Assembly: GCF_000956405.1 (NCBI RefSeq)
Contig: NZ_JYIV01000023.1
Location: 62,001-126,000 of the forward strand
DNA: 64,000 nt
Direction: 5' to 3'
Source: Microbacterium oxydans
Lineage (GTDB): Bacteria; Actinomycetota; Actinomycetes; Actinomycetales; Microbacteriaceae
Below the pieces are notes generated by a model. It saw only the letters and a program-made list of their open reading frames with translations, searched no databases and had not been told where the DNA came from. The position numbers were made by a program, and so were the translations under genes. Position 1 is the first letter of the stretch; each line of letters begins with the position of its first letter. Positions 24,919-34,174 of this stretch are shown here, piece by piece.

Positions 24919-26274
24919 ATGGCGGGAAACCTGAGCATCGAGCAACTGGATGCCGGCATCGCCGCCGGCGAGATCGACACGGTGATCGTGGCCTTCGCCG
25001 ACGCGCAGGGTCGCCTGGTCGGCAAGCGGGTGTCCGCCCGGCTGTTCCAGGAGGACATCCTGCATCACGGTGCCGAGGCCTGCGACTACCTGCTGTCGGT
25101 CGATGTCGACATGAACACGGTCGACGGCTACGCGATGTCGGGGTGGGATCGCGGCTACGGAGACATGGTGCTGCGGCCCGACGTCGCCACGCTGCGGCGG
25201 ATCCCCTGGTTGGAGGGCACGGCCCTCGTGATCGCCGATCTGGTGTGGGGGAACGGCGAGCCGGTCGGCCCGTCGCCGCGGGCGATCCTCGACCGTCAGC
25301 GAGATCGACTCGCCGAGCGCGGCTGGACCGCGTTCTCGGGCACCGAGCTCGAGTTCATCGTCTTCGACAACACCTACCGCGACGCCTGGGCCCGCAGATA
25401 CGAAGGCTTGACGCCGTCGACCGACTACAACGTCGACTACAACCTGCTCGCCTCCACGCGGCTCGAGCCGCTGCTGCGCGACATCCGCAACAGCATGGAC
25501 GGCGCGGGCCTCTACTGCGAGGGCGTGAAGGGGGAGTGCAACCTCGGGCAGCAGGAGATCGCCTTCCGCTATGCGGAGGTGCGCGAGACCGCCGACCAGC
25601 ACGCGCTCTACAAGAACGGTGCGAAGGAGATCGCGGAGCAGCACGGCCAGGCGCTCACCTTCATGGCTAAGTTCAACGAGCGCGAGGGCAACAGCTGCCA
25701 CATCCACCTCTCGTTGCGCGCCGACGACGGCACTCCGGTCATGGCCGGTGACGGCGAGCACGGGTTCAGTCCGATCATGGAGCACTGGATCGCCGGCATC
25801 CTCGCCACGCTTCGGGAGTTCACGCTGCTCTATGCGCCCAACATCAACTCGTACAAGCGCTTCGCGAAGGGCAGCTTCGCCCCGACGGGCGTGGCCTGGG
25901 GCATCGACAACCGCACGTGCGCGCTGCGTGTGATCGGCGCGGGATCAGGGCTCCGGGTCGAGAACCGGGTGCCGGGCGGAGACGTGAATCCCTACCTCGG
26001 GATCTCGGCCATCATCGCGGGCGGCCTGTACGGCATCGAGAACGAACTGCCCCTGCCCGATCGCTTCACCGGCAACGCCTATGAGGCCGGGGTCGAACAC
26101 CTGCCGACGACACTGCGCGAAGCAGCACAGCTGTTCAGCGAGTCGACCATCGCGCGCGAGGCGTTCGGTGACGATGTCGTGGATCACTACCTGAACCAGG
26201 CGCGCATCGAGGTCGAGGCCTACGACGCCGCCGTCACCGACTGGGAGCGGATCCGTGGTTTCGAGCGGCTCTGA
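24919..26274 (+). CDS. Glutamine synthetase-like gamma-glutamyl-amine ligase (PuuA/GlnA3/GlnA4 type)
   Basis: A 451-aa GS-fold enzyme expected to join glutamate to a primary amine using ATP. The beta-Grasp N-domain (to about 105) is followed by the catalytic barrel: SGTELEFIVF (metal-binding Glu), GECNLGQQEIAFRY, SCHIHLSL (nucleotide region) and RVENRVPGGDVNPYL. The replacement of the GS end motif by GGDVNPYL, and the role of neighbours, point to a gamma-glutamylpolyamine or -ethanolamide synthetase rather than housekeeping GlnA. ATG 24919 follows GGGAGCG; an upstream ATG at 24868 lacks a site. It overlaps the hydrolase gene by 20 bp, so an operon is certain. Confidence 0.87.
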   Translation: MAGNLSIEQLDAGIAAGEIDTVIVAFADAQGRLVGKRVSARLFQEDILHHGAEACDYLLSVDVDMNTVDGYAMSGWDRGYGDMVLRPDVATLRRIPWLEGTALVIADLVWGNGEPVGPSPRAILDRQRDRLAERGWTAFSGTELEFIVFDNTYRDAWARRYEGLTPSTDYNVDYNLLASTRLEPLLRDIRNSMDGAGLYCEGVKGECNLGQQEIAFRYAEVRETADQHALYKNGAKEIAEQHGQALTFMAKFNEREGNSCHIHLSLRADDGTPVMAGDGEHGFSPIMEHWIAGILATLREFTLLYAPNINSYKRFAKGSFAPTGVAWGIDNRTCALRVIGAGSGLRVENRVPGGDVNPYLGISAIIAGGLYGIENELPLPDRFTGNAYEAGVEHLPTTLREAAQLFSESTIAREAFGDDVVDHYLNQARIEVEAYDAAVTDWERIRGFERL

Positions 26275-27007
26275 ATCGGCACCGCTGATCGGTGTCACCA
26301 CCTACCTCGAGCGGGCGCAGCAGGGGGTGTGGGATGTGCGGGCGGCGTTCCTGCCCGAGCAGTATCTGACCGGGGTGACGGCGTCGGGCGGAATCGCACT
26401 GCTCCTGCCGCCGCAGGACCCGGATTCGGCGGACGCGGCCATCGCCGGGCTGGACGGCCTGATCCTGTCCGGAGGTGCCGACGTGGCCCCCGAGCTCTAC
26501 GGGGAGGAGCGGCATCCGCTGACCGACCCCGCCCGGGTCGACCGCGACGCCTGGGAGCTCGCGCTGTTCCGGGCGGCCGAACGACGGCGGATCCCGGTGC
26601 TCGCGATCTGTCGTGGGCTTCAACTCGTCAACGTGGCTCGAGGGGGCACTCTGCAGCAGCACCTGCCCGAGACGCTCGGCACCGAGCGCTACCGCCTGGG
26701 CGGAGGCGTGTTCGCCGAGAACGACATCGAGGTCGCGGACGACACCGCGCTCGCCGGAGTCCTCGGCGCCGGAGACGTGCGCGTGCACAGCTATCACCAT
26801 CAGGGCATCGACCGGCTCGGAGAAGGACTGGTCGCCGCTGCCCACTCGGACGATGGGCTCGTGCAGGCGTTCGTCGACACCTCGGCCGGTCACGTCGTCG
26901 GCATCCAATGGCATCCTGAGGAGAACGCCGAAGACCGACGTCTCTTCGAAGATCTCGTCTCACAGGCTCGTGCGTACGCCGCGGAGCGGAAGGAGGACGC
27001 CCGATGA
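26255..27007 (+). CDS. puuD: Gamma-glutamyl hydrolase, class I glutamine amidotransferase-like (PuuD type)
   Basis: A 250-aa hydrolase that releases glutamate from a gamma-glutamylated product such as gamma-glutamyl-GABA. The nucleophile is Cys119 in AICRGLQLVN, the His and Glu are in QWHPEE (about 220-225), and LSGGADVAPELYGEE is the family substrate loop. GTG 26255 overlaps the ligase end by 20 bp, and the stop overlaps the aldehyde dehydrogenase ATG (27004-27007). It performs the last step of the gamma-glutamyl route and recycles glutamate. Confidence 0.9.
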   Translation: MVSSGSESAPLIGVTTYLERAQQGVWDVRAAFLPEQYLTGVTASGGIALLLPPQDPDSADAAIAGLDGLILSGGADVAPELYGEERHPLTDPARVDRDAWELALFRAAERRRIPVLAICRGLQLVNVARGGTLQQHLPETLGTERYRLGGGVFAENDIEVADDTALAGVLGAGDVRVHSYHHQGIDRLGEGLVAAAHSDDGLVQAFVDTSAGHVVGIQWHPEENAEDRRLFEDLVSQARAYAAERKEDAR

Positions 27008-28365
27008 GCGCGTTCACTGTCATCAACCCGTCGACCGGGGCCGCGATCCGGGAGGTCGCCAGGGCCGACGTCGCCGAGACCGACGCGGCGATCGCCCGCG
27101 CCGTCGCGGCGCAGCGTCGATGGGCGGCCCTCGCCCCGGTGGCACGAGCCGATGCTCTTCGTTCCTTCGCCCGCGCGGTGGAAGGCGCGGCCGAGGAGCT
27201 CGCACAGCTCGAAGTGCTCAACTCCGGGCATCCGATCGGCTCCGCCCGCTGGGAGGCGGGTCACGTCGCCCAGGTGCTCAACTACTACTCCGCCGACCCG
27301 GAGCGCCTGTCGGGGAGGCAGATCCCGGTGGCCGGTGGCCTCGACGTCACGTTCCACGACCCCTACGGCGTGGTCGGCGTCATCGTTCCCTGGAACTTCC
27401 CGATGACGATCGCGTCGTGGGCTTTCGCACCGGCGCTCGCCGCAGGTAACGCCGTCGTGTTGAAGCCGGCGGAGCTGACACCGCTCACCGCGCTCCGCCT
27501 CGCCGAGCTCGCGCGCGAAGCCGGGCTCCCTGAGGGACTGTTCGAGGTGGTGACGGGATCGGGCTCGGTGGTCGGGCAGCGGCTCGTCGAGCACCCGGAC
27601 GTGCGCAAGGTGGTCTTCACGGGCTCGACCGAGGTGGGTGTCGAGGTCGCGGCGGGATGCGCACGGGCGTTGAAGCCGGTCACGCTCGAACTCGGCGGCA
27701 AGAGCGCGAACATCGTGTTCGAGGATGCCGATCTCGAACGTGCCGCAGCCGGAGTTCCCGGATCCGTGTTCGACAACGCCGGACAGGACTGCTGTGCCCG
27801 CAGCCGGCTGCTGGTGCAGCGCTCGGTCTACGACCGGTTCCTCGAGCTGCTCGAACCGGCCGTCGCCGCGTGGCGCGTGGGCGACCCCGCGCATGAGGAC
27901 ACCGACATGGGACCGCTCATCTCTGCGGGACACCGCGAGACCGTCGCATCGTTCCTCGATGGTGCGGACATCGCCTTCCGGGGGAGCGCCCCCGACGGGG
28001 ACGGGTTCTGGTTCGCCCCGGCAGTCGTGCTCGCCGACCCCTCCGACCGCATCGCCCAGCAGGAGGTGTTCGGGCCCGTCGTCGCGGTGATGCCGTTCGA
28101 GGACGAGGCCGACGCCATCCGTCTGGCCAACGACACCGCGTACGGTCTCGCCGGCTCGCTCTGGACCGAGAACCTCGGACGGGGCGTGCGCGTGGCGCGG
28201 GGTGTGCGCAGCGGGGTGCTGTCCGTGAACTCGCACTCCTCGGTGCGGTACTCCACGCCGTTCGGCGGCATGAAGGCGTCAGGCCTGGGGCGCGAACTCG
28301 GCCCCGACGCCGCCGAGCACTTCGCCGAGACCAAGAACGTCTTCTTCGCGACCGATGAAGCCTGA
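27004..28365 (+). CDS. NAD(P)-dependent aldehyde dehydrogenase (PuuC-like)
   Basis: A 453-aa ALDH. It shows PWNFPM, KPAELTPLTALRLAEL, FTGSTEVG (NAD site), the general base ELGGKS, and the nucleophile Cys263 in NAGQDCCA. The C-terminal SGVLSVNSHSSVRYSTPFGGMKASGLGREL segment is complete. Because it is translationally coupled to the gamma-glutamyl hydrolase, its likely substrate is a gamma-glutamyl-amino-aldehyde. The enzyme is slightly shorter than typical PuuC (about 490 aa), mainly at the N-terminus. Confidence 0.9.
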   Translation: MSAFTVINPSTGAAIREVARADVAETDAAIARAVAAQRRWAALAPVARADALRSFARAVEGAAEELAQLEVLNSGHPIGSARWEAGHVAQVLNYYSADPERLSGRQIPVAGGLDVTFHDPYGVVGVIVPWNFPMTIASWAFAPALAAGNAVVLKPAELTPLTALRLAELAREAGLPEGLFEVVTGSGSVVGQRLVEHPDVRKVVFTGSTEVGVEVAAGCARALKPVTLELGGKSANIVFEDADLERAAAGVPGSVFDNAGQDCCARSRLLVQRSVYDRFLELLEPAVAAWRVGDPAHEDTDMGPLISAGHRETVASFLDGADIAFRGSAPDGDGFWFAPAVVLADPSDRIAQQEVFGPVVAVMPFEDEADAIRLANDTAYGLAGSLWTENLGRGVRVARGVRSGVLSVNSHSSVRYSTPFGGMKASGLGRELGPDAAEHFAETKNVFFATDEA

Positions 28366-28404
28366 TCGCGTCGTCCTCTCACCCATCCGGAACGGAGAAT
28401 CCAC

Positions 28405-29184
28405 ATGAGCATCGATCTGACCCAGCGCCTCAAGGACCGCGTCGCCATCATCACCGGCGGAGCGAGCGGCATCGGCTTCGCCACCGCCCAGCGGTTCGCC
28501 GCAGAGGGGGCCTTCGTCGTGATCGCCGACGTCGACCCGGCGACCGGACAGTCGGCGGCTGCCGAGGTCGGCGGTGTTTTCCGCCCGGTCGACGTCGCCG
28601 ACGAGGCGAAGGTGAACGCGCTGTTCGACGGCGTCGCGGAGGAGTTCGGGCGGATCGACATCGCCTTCAACAACGCGGGCATCTCTCCGGCCGACGACGA
28701 CTCGATCGAGACCACGGAGCTCCCGGCCTGGGACCGCGTGCAGGATGTGAACCTGAAGAGCGTGTACCTGTGCAGCCGTGCGGCACTGCGGCACATGGTC
28801 CCGGCGGGCCGCGGATCGATCATCAACACCGCATCCTTCGTGGCGCTGCTGGGCTCGGCCACCTCGCAGATCAGCTACACCGCGTCGAAGGGCGGCGTGC
28901 TGGCCATGTCCCGCGAGCTCGGTGTGCAGTTCGCGCGACAGGGGGTGCGGGTGAACGCGCTGTGCCCTGGGCCGGTGAACACCCCGCTGCTGCAGGAGCT
29001 GTTCGCGAAAGACCCGGAGCGAGCACAGCGACGCCTCGTGCACGTGCCGATGGGGCGCTTCGCCGAGCCCGCCGAGCTCGCGGCGGCAGTGGCCTTCCTC
29101 GCCTCGGACGATGCGTCGTTCATCACCGCGAGTGCCTTCGTCGTGGACGGCGGGATCACCAACGCCTACGTCACCCCGCTGTGA
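28405..29184 (+). CDS. Short-chain dehydrogenase/reductase
   Basis: A 259-aa classical SDR. The cofactor loop is TGGASGIG (17-24), Asp42 of IADVDP suggests NAD(H) preference, NNAG is present, and the catalytic Ser and YTASK (about 153-157) are intact. It is preceded by GGAG 9 bp before the ATG and lies 39 bp after the aldehyde dehydrogenase, in the same operon. It could oxidise a hydroxyl-bearing gamma-glutamyl intermediate to the aldehyde used by the upstream ALDH. No flavin PuuB oxidase is present nearby, so this assignment is attractive but unproven. Confidence 0.88.
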   Translation: MSIDLTQRLKDRVAIITGGASGIGFATAQRFAAEGAFVVIADVDPATGQSAAAEVGGVFRPVDVADEAKVNALFDGVAEEFGRIDIAFNNAGISPADDDSIETTELPAWDRVQDVNLKSVYLCSRAALRHMVPAGRGSIINTASFVALLGSATSQISYTASKGGVLAMSRELGVQFARQGVRVNALCPGPVNTPLLQELFAKDPERAQRRLVHVPMGRFAEPAELAAAVAFLASDDASFITASAFVVDGGITNAYVTPL

Positions 29185-29217
29185 GCCACCCTCACCTCGC
29201 TGTGACAGGGTGAAGGC

Positions 29218-29946
29218 ATGAGCGAGCACTCCCACGACGGCGACCTCGTCGAAGTGCGAAGGGCCGTCTACCGGCCGCTGCGGCGCGGCAATGCGCTCGA
29301 GGACACGGTGGCCAGACTCGTGCAGACGATCCGGCTCGGTGTGGTCGCCCCCGGTGAGTCGCTGCCGCCGGAGCGAGAGCTCGCAGCGTCGTTCGGGGTG
29401 AGTCGCGACACCGTGCGCGAGGCGATCCGCGAGCTGGCCGACACCGGTTACCTGCTGCCGCGGCGTGGCCGTTACGGGGGGACGTTCGTGGCCGACCCGC
29501 TGCCCCACCCGACCGTGCCGGGGGCGGTGACGCCGGACGAGATCGACGACGTGCTCGGACTGCGCCGCGTGCTCGAGACGGGAGCCGTACGGGCGGCAGC
29601 GAGCCGCTCCTTGGACGCCGCGACCCGGGCCGACCTCTGGGCGCGGCACGAGGCTGCACTGCCGGCGGGTCCGGACGAGTATCGGCGCCTGGACACCCTG
29701 TTGCACCTGGCCATCGCCGAGGCCGCCGGAATCCCTTCGCTGGTCGCGCTCGTCGCCGAGAACAGGGCCGACGTCAACGCCTGGCTCGATACCTTCCCGC
29801 TGATGCCGCGCAACATCCAGCACTCGGGGGAGCAGCACGAGAGCATCGTCTCCGCGATCCTCGCCGGACGTCCGGATGCCGCCGAGGCGGCGATGCGCGA
29901 CCATCTCGCCGGGTCCGAATCCCTGCTGCGCGGCTTCCTTCTCTGA
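29218..29946 (+). CDS. GntR-family regulator, FadR/FCD type
   Basis: A 242-aa regulator. The N-terminal winged helix (about 25-90) shows GESLPPERELAASFGVSRDT and REAIRELADTGYLLPRRGRYGG. The all-helical FCD effector domain follows, with candidate metal-ligand residues in the DTLLHLAIAEAAG and NIQHSGEQHESIVSAILAGR segments. It is the last gene of the gamma-glutamyl operon, 33 bp after the SDR, and precedes the ABC transporter operon. It is likely the local repressor for one or both operons, sensing a carboxylate intermediate. Confidence 0.88.
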   Translation: MSEHSHDGDLVEVRRAVYRPLRRGNALEDTVARLVQTIRLGVVAPGESLPPERELAASFGVSRDTVREAIRELADTGYLLPRRGRYGGTFVADPLPHPTVPGAVTPDEIDDVLGLRRVLETGAVRAAASRSLDAATRADLWARHEAALPAGPDEYRRLDTLLHLAIAEAAGIPSLVALVAENRADVNAWLDTFPLMPRNIQHSGEQHESIVSAILAGRPDAAEAAMRDHLAGSESLLRGFLL

Positions 29947-29978
29947 GCGGCGCTAATCGGTCGCCATTTCTCGAATCT

Positions 29979-29995
29979 GCAACGGATATCGTTGC
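29979..29995. promoter_or_regulatory. Perfect inverted repeat before the pot-type operon (candidate operator)
   Basis: GCAACG (29979-29984) and CGTTGC (29990-29995) form a perfect palindrome around GATAT, in the 137-bp gap between the GntR gene and the ABC transporter operon, about 90 bp before the first ATG. It is a good candidate site for the adjacent GntR regulator; no second copy was located. Confidence 0.5.
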
Positions 29996-30083
29996 GGATT
30001 GATCAAGAGGCTTCCGATTTCGCTATACCTGGCGTCCTTCCTGTGACAGACTCGCGACAAGCGAATCTCAATGGGGAGGCTCC

Positions 30084-31244
30084 ATGCCCGACAACACCCG
30101 AATGTCGACGGCCACACTCGACGCACCTGCTGCCACCGGCGCGGTGCGCATCGACCGTGTCACCAAGCGCTACGGCACCGCCACGGCGGTCGACGATCTG
30201 AGCCTCGACGTGCAGCCGGGGGAGTTCCTCTCTCTGCTCGGCCCGTCCGGCTGCGGAAAGACGACCACCCTGCGCATGATCGCGGGCTTCGAGTACCCGG
30301 ACGGGGGAGACATCCTCATCTCCGGCCGCAGCGTGCTGAACCTCCCTCCGTACCGGCGCGAGGTGAACACCGTCTTCCAGGCATACGCCCTCTTCCCTCA
30401 TCTCACGGTCGCCGAGAACGTCGCCTACGGGCTGCAGCAGCGGCGCGTGCCCAAGGCAGAGCAGCGCGAACGGGTGAGTGAAGCCCTCGACATGGTGCAG
30501 CTGCGGGCCTTCGCCGACCGCAAGCCCACACAGCTGTCGGGCGGCCAGCAGCAGCGCATCGCCCTCTCGCGGGCGCTCATCAACCGGCCGAGCGTGCTCC
30601 TGCTCGACGAGCCCTTGGCGGCGCTGGACCGTCAGCTGCGCGAGGAGATGCAGCTCGAGCTCAAGCTGCTGCAGGCGCGGCTGGGCACGACCTTCGTGTT
30701 CGTCACCCACGATCAGGCCGAGGCGCTGTCGATGAGTGATCGGATCGCCGTGATGCGCGCCGGTCGGATCGAGCAGCTCGACGCACCGGACGCCATCTAC
30801 GCGGAGCCGGCCTCTGCGTACGTGGCGTCGTTCATCGGGCAGCAGAACTTCGTGCACGGCACGGTGCGGGCGGCCGGGGACGCGGTCGACACAGCCATCG
30901 GTGTGATCGCGGGTCGCTGGGGCGGGGAGCGTGTGACGGCGGGGCAGCCGGCCGTCGCCGCCATCCGGCCCGAGTACATCCGTCTGGAACAGGGCGAGGG
31001 CGGCGGTGTTCCCGGACGCGTGCTCGGCGTCTCGCACCTGGGGGAGACCCTGCAGGTCGCGGTCCGGGTGGGTGAGGATGCCACGTTCCTCTCCCGCATG
31101 CCGGCACCCACCGCCCCGCGGGTGGGAGTGGACGATGCGGTCCGCTGCGTCTGGGACCCCGCGGATGCGCGACTGTTCGCGGCCGAAGGCATCCCCACCA
31201 CCGCGACGCACGTGATCACGCTGCCCAAGGACGGCGGGCTGTGA
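30084..31244 (+). CDS. potA: ABC transporter ATPase, spermidine/putrescine type
   Basis: A 386-aa ATPase of the PotA/CysA-like group. Walker A is GPSGCGKTT (about 53-61), Q-loop [12 protein letters not shown], signature LSGGQQQR, Walker [14 protein letters not shown]-loop FVTHDQ. The C-terminal TOBE-like regulatory domain spans about 285-375. GGGGAGG lies 6 bp before ATG 30084. It powers import by the two permeases encoded downstream and overlaps the binding-protein gene (GTGA at 31241-31244). Confidence 0.9.
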   Translation: MPDNTRMSTATLDAPAATGAVRIDRVTKRYGTATAVDDLSLDVQPGEFLSLLGPSGCGKTTTLRMIAGFEYPDGGDILISGRSVLNLPPYRREVNTVFQAYALFPHLTVAENVAYGLQQRRVPKAEQRERVSEALDMVQLRAFADRKPTQLSGGQQQRIALSRALINRPSVLLLDEPLAALDRQLREEMQLELKLLQARLGTTFVFVTHDQAEALSMSDRIAVMRAGRIEQLDAPDAIYAEPASAYVASFIGQQNFVHGTVRAAGDAVDTAIGVIAGRWGGERVTAGQPAVAAIRPEYIRLEQGEGGGVPGRVLGVSHLGETLQVAVRVGEDATFLSRMPAPTAPRVGVDDAVRCVWDPADARLFAAEGIPTTATHVITLPKDGGL

Positions 31245-32419
31245 CGGGCGTACCTCCGGTGCGCGTGCTGGCGCACCGGAGCGCGGCGCGGGTGATCCGC
31301 ACCGAGCTGACCCGCCGTGGCTTCCTCGCCACCGCGATCATGGCCGGCGGTGCAGTCGTGCTCAGCGCGTGCGCCCCGGGACAGAACGCCGCGGCGGTGC
31401 ACGCGAAGGGCGGCCCGCTCGAGGACAGACTCTCGATCTACAGCTGGGGCGACTACGACGCTCCGGAGGTGCTCGAGCAGTTCACCGCGGAGAACGGCCC
31501 GAGGATCGTGCTCGATGCCTTCAACTCGAACGAGGAGCTGATCGCGAAGCTGGTCGCCGCCCGCGGCACGTCCGGCTACGACATCGTGGTGCCGACCGGG
31601 GTCTTCGTCGGTCCCATGGCGGAGAACGGGCTCCTGCAGAAGTTCAACCTCGACCTGCTGCCGAACATGAAGCACGTGGCGCCCGAGTTCCGCGGACGCT
31701 CGTGGGATCCGGGCAACGAATACTCGGTGTGCAAGGCCTGGGGCACGACCGGGTTCGTGTACGACAAGCGCGTGATCTCGCGCGAGCTCACCACCTGGAA
31801 CGACTTCATCGACGCCGCGCAGAACGAGGCATCCGGCTCGACCTCGGTGCTCGACGACCCGGCACCGCTTCTGGGCATCTACTTCTGGGCGAACGGCATC
31901 GACTGGACCACCACCGATCCCGACGACCTCGACGCGGTGGAGAAGTTCCTCGTGAAAGATCTGGCTCCGCACGTCTCGGCGTTCGACTCCTACCCCGGTG
32001 GGTCGTCGATCCCGCAGGCGTCGCACGCGCTGCTGCAGTCGTACAACGGCGACGCGCGGCTCGGCATCTTCGAGTCGGACGACCCTGACCGCTGGCAATG
32101 GGTGCTCGGGAGTCCTGCGACGGAACTGTGGATGGACAACTGGGCCATCGCCGCCGGAGCCCCGCACCCCGAGGCCGCGCACGCGTTCATCGACTTCGTG
32201 CTGCAACCGGACGTGCAGCTCGCACAGGTCGACTACATCGGCTACGACACCGGGATCTCCGGAATCCGAGAGGAAGCGGAGGCGGCGGGTCTGGAGCGGC
32301 TCGACATGGTGTTCTTCGACGAGGAGCAGGTGGCCACGATGCACGAGGGCAAGCTGACCGAGGCGCAGGACCGTGTCGTCTCGATCTGGAACTCGATGAA
32401 GGCGGCCGCCGGTGCCTAA
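31241..32419 (+). CDS. potD: ABC transporter substrate-binding lipoprotein (PotD-like)
   Basis: A 392-aa extracellular solute-binding protein. The N-terminal region has a twin-arginine-like signal [14 protein letters not shown] followed by the lipobox LSAC (about 41-44), so export by Tat and lipid anchoring are both suggested. The mature part shows [18 protein letters not shown] near its start, the usual beginning of PotD-type proteins. GTG 31241 overlaps the potA stop. The unusually long 24-residue stretch before the twin arginines means translation might start later. The ligand (putrescine, spermidine or other amine) is by family only. Confidence 0.87.
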   Translation: MTGVPPVRVLAHRSAARVIRTELTRRGFLATAIMAGGAVVLSACAPGQNAAAVHAKGGPLEDRLSIYSWGDYDAPEVLEQFTAENGPRIVLDAFNSNEELIAKLVAARGTSGYDIVVPTGVFVGPMAENGLLQKFNLDLLPNMKHVAPEFRGRSWDPGNEYSVCKAWGTTGFVYDKRVISRELTTWNDFIDAAQNEASGSTSVLDDPAPLLGIYFWANGIDWTTTDPDDLDAVEKFLVKDLAPHVSAFDSYPGGSSIPQASHALLQSYNGDARLGIFESDDPDRWQWVLGSPATELWMDNWAIAAGAPHPEAAHAFIDFVLQPDVQLAQVDYIGYDTGISGIREEAEAAGLERLDMVFFDEEQVATMHEGKLTEAQDRVVSIWNSMKAAAGA

Positions 32420-33296
32420 GCTCAGATTCGGTCTCGCGATCCCCGCCTGGGTCTGGCTGCTCGTCTTCTTCGTGGCCCCGATCTTCATGGTCGTGGTGTT
32501 CAGCTTCGGCTACAAGCCGAGCATCTTCGCCACGCACGCGCTCGATCACCTCTCGTTCGACCGCTACGTCGAAGCTCTCTCCCCGACGTTCTTCAGCACG
32601 TTCGTGAACACGCTGTGGATCGGCATCCTCGGCACGGCGCTGTGCCTGGTGATCGGCGGTCCGGTCGCGTACTGGATCGCGGTGAAGGCTCCGCCCTCGA
32701 AGCGCGGACTCCTGCTCGCGCTCGTGATGGTGCCGTTCTGGACCAACTTCCTGGTGCGCACGATCGGCTGGCAGGTGATCCTCGCCCCCGAGGGGTGGTT
32801 GTCGCAGCTGCTGCAGGGGATCGGCATCGTCCCGGGTCCGCTGGATCTGCTGTACTCACGCGGTGCCGTGCTGCTCGGGGTCGTCTACAACTACCTGCCG
32901 CTGATGATCCTGCCGCTGTTCGTGGCGTTCGACCGGGTGTCGGGACCGCTGCGCGAGGCGAGCAAGGACCTCGGGGCGAACAGCGTCACGACCTTCCTGC
33001 GGGTGACCGTTCCCCTGGCCAGGCCCGGCATCATCGCGGGGGTGCTGCTGGTGTACATCCCGCTCATGGGCGACTACATCACCGCGACCGTGCTGGGAGG
33101 GGCGAAGGGCAACATGATCGGGCAGGTCGTGGCGAGCCAGTTCCAGACGGCGCAGAACTGGGCGCTCGGCTCGGCGATGGCGGTGCTGCTCATCATCGTC
33201 ATCATGCTCTCGATCGCCGTCGCTGCCGGAATCCTCTGGCTCGTGACCCTGCCGCTCCGGCAACGCAACCGACTCGTCCTGGGGGAGGGATCATGA
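32412..33296 (+). CDS. potB: ABC transporter permease, PotB type
   Basis: A 294-aa inner-membrane permease with six predicted TM segments, the first at about 9-30. The EAA-type loop LREASKDLGANSVTTFLRVT contacts the ATPase. GTG 32412 overlaps the binding-protein end by 8 bp and its stop overlaps the next ATG. It forms the heterodimeric pore with the following permease. Confidence 0.9.
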   Translation: MPKLRFGLAIPAWVWLLVFFVAPIFMVVVFSFGYKPSIFATHALDHLSFDRYVEALSPTFFSTFVNTLWIGILGTALCLVIGGPVAYWIAVKAPPSKRGLLLALVMVPFWTNFLVRTIGWQVILAPEGWLSQLLQGIGIVPGPLDLLYSRGAVLLGVVYNYLPLMILPLFVAFDRVSGPLREASKDLGANSVTTFLRVTVPLARPGIIAGVLLVYIPLMGDYITATVLGGAKGNMIGQVVASQFQTAQNWALGSAMAVLLIIVIMLSIAVAAGILWLVTLPLRQRNRLVLGEGS

Positions 33297-34174
33297 CCGC
33301 CTTGACCGATGGACCGCAGAAGACCACACCACGCGTGCGCCGAGGGGTCGGTCGCTTCGTGCTGCCGATCTGGGCGGCGCTGGTGTTCCTGTTCCTGTTC
33401 CTGCCGATCCTCGTGATCATCGCGTACTCGTTCAACGTCGGCCGGCTCCTGGTGTCGTGGGATCACTTCGGCTTCGACTCGTTCCTCGCGATCGTGAACA
33501 AGCCGGCGATCCGCGATGCGGTGCTCGTCTCGGTGCGTACCGGCCTGCTGGCTGCTCTGCTCGCCACCGCGCTGGGAACCCTCGCCGGTATCGCGATGGC
33601 CCGCAACCCCGGCAAGTGGGTGTGGTGGTTCCTCGGACTCCTGCTGCTCGTGTCGGTGACGCCGGAGATCGTGGATGCCGTCGCGCTCCTGCCGTGGTTG
33701 GTCTTCCTCGGGCAGGACGCCGGGATCGGCATCTTCAACGACGGCACCATGAGACTCGTGGTGGGACAGTCGCTGTTCTCGATCGCGATCGTGTCGTACA
33801 TCGTGCGGGCGCGGCTCGTGGGGCTCGACGCCCGGCTCGAAGAGGCCTCGGCCGACCTCTACGCGCCGCCCGTCCGCACGTTCTTCAAGATCACGCTGCC
33901 CCTGGCGATGCCTGCCGTGCTCGCGGGGTTCCTGCTCTCGTTCACGCTGAGCCTCGACAACACGGTCGTCTCCGCGTTCGTGCAGGTCTCCGGCACGACG
34001 CCGTGGCCCGTCTATGTGCTCAGCGCCCTGCGCAGTGGTCTGCGCCCGGAGATCGCCGCGGTGTCGACGATCATGCTGGTGCTCACGCTGCTGGCACTCG
34101 CCCTGGTCGCAGTCGTCCTCAAGCGTGCCGGGGACTCCGCGACCGAGATCGCCCGCACGATGGCCGGAGGATGA
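33293..34174 (+). CDS. potC: ABC transporter permease, PotC type
   Basis: A 293-aa permease with six TM segments. The EAA loop is RLEEASADLYAPPVRTFFKI, followed by TLPLAMPAVLAGFLLSF, and SLDNTVVSAFV is typical of PotC. ATG 33293 overlaps the PotB stop; the stop overlaps the amidohydrolase ATG. It completes a PotABCD-type importer. Confidence 0.9.
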   Translation: MTALTDGPQKTTPRVRRGVGRFVLPIWAALVFLFLFLPILVIIAYSFNVGRLLVSWDHFGFDSFLAIVNKPAIRDAVLVSVRTGLLAALLATALGTLAGIAMARNPGKWVWWFLGLLLLVSVTPEIVDAVALLPWLVFLGQDAGIGIFNDGTMRLVVGQSLFSIAIVSYIVRARLVGLDARLEEASADLYAPPVRTFFKITLPLAMPAVLAGFLLSFTLSLDNTVVSAFVQVSGTTPWPVYVLSALRSGLRPEIAAVSTIMLVLTLLALALVAVVLKRAGDSATEIARTMAGG

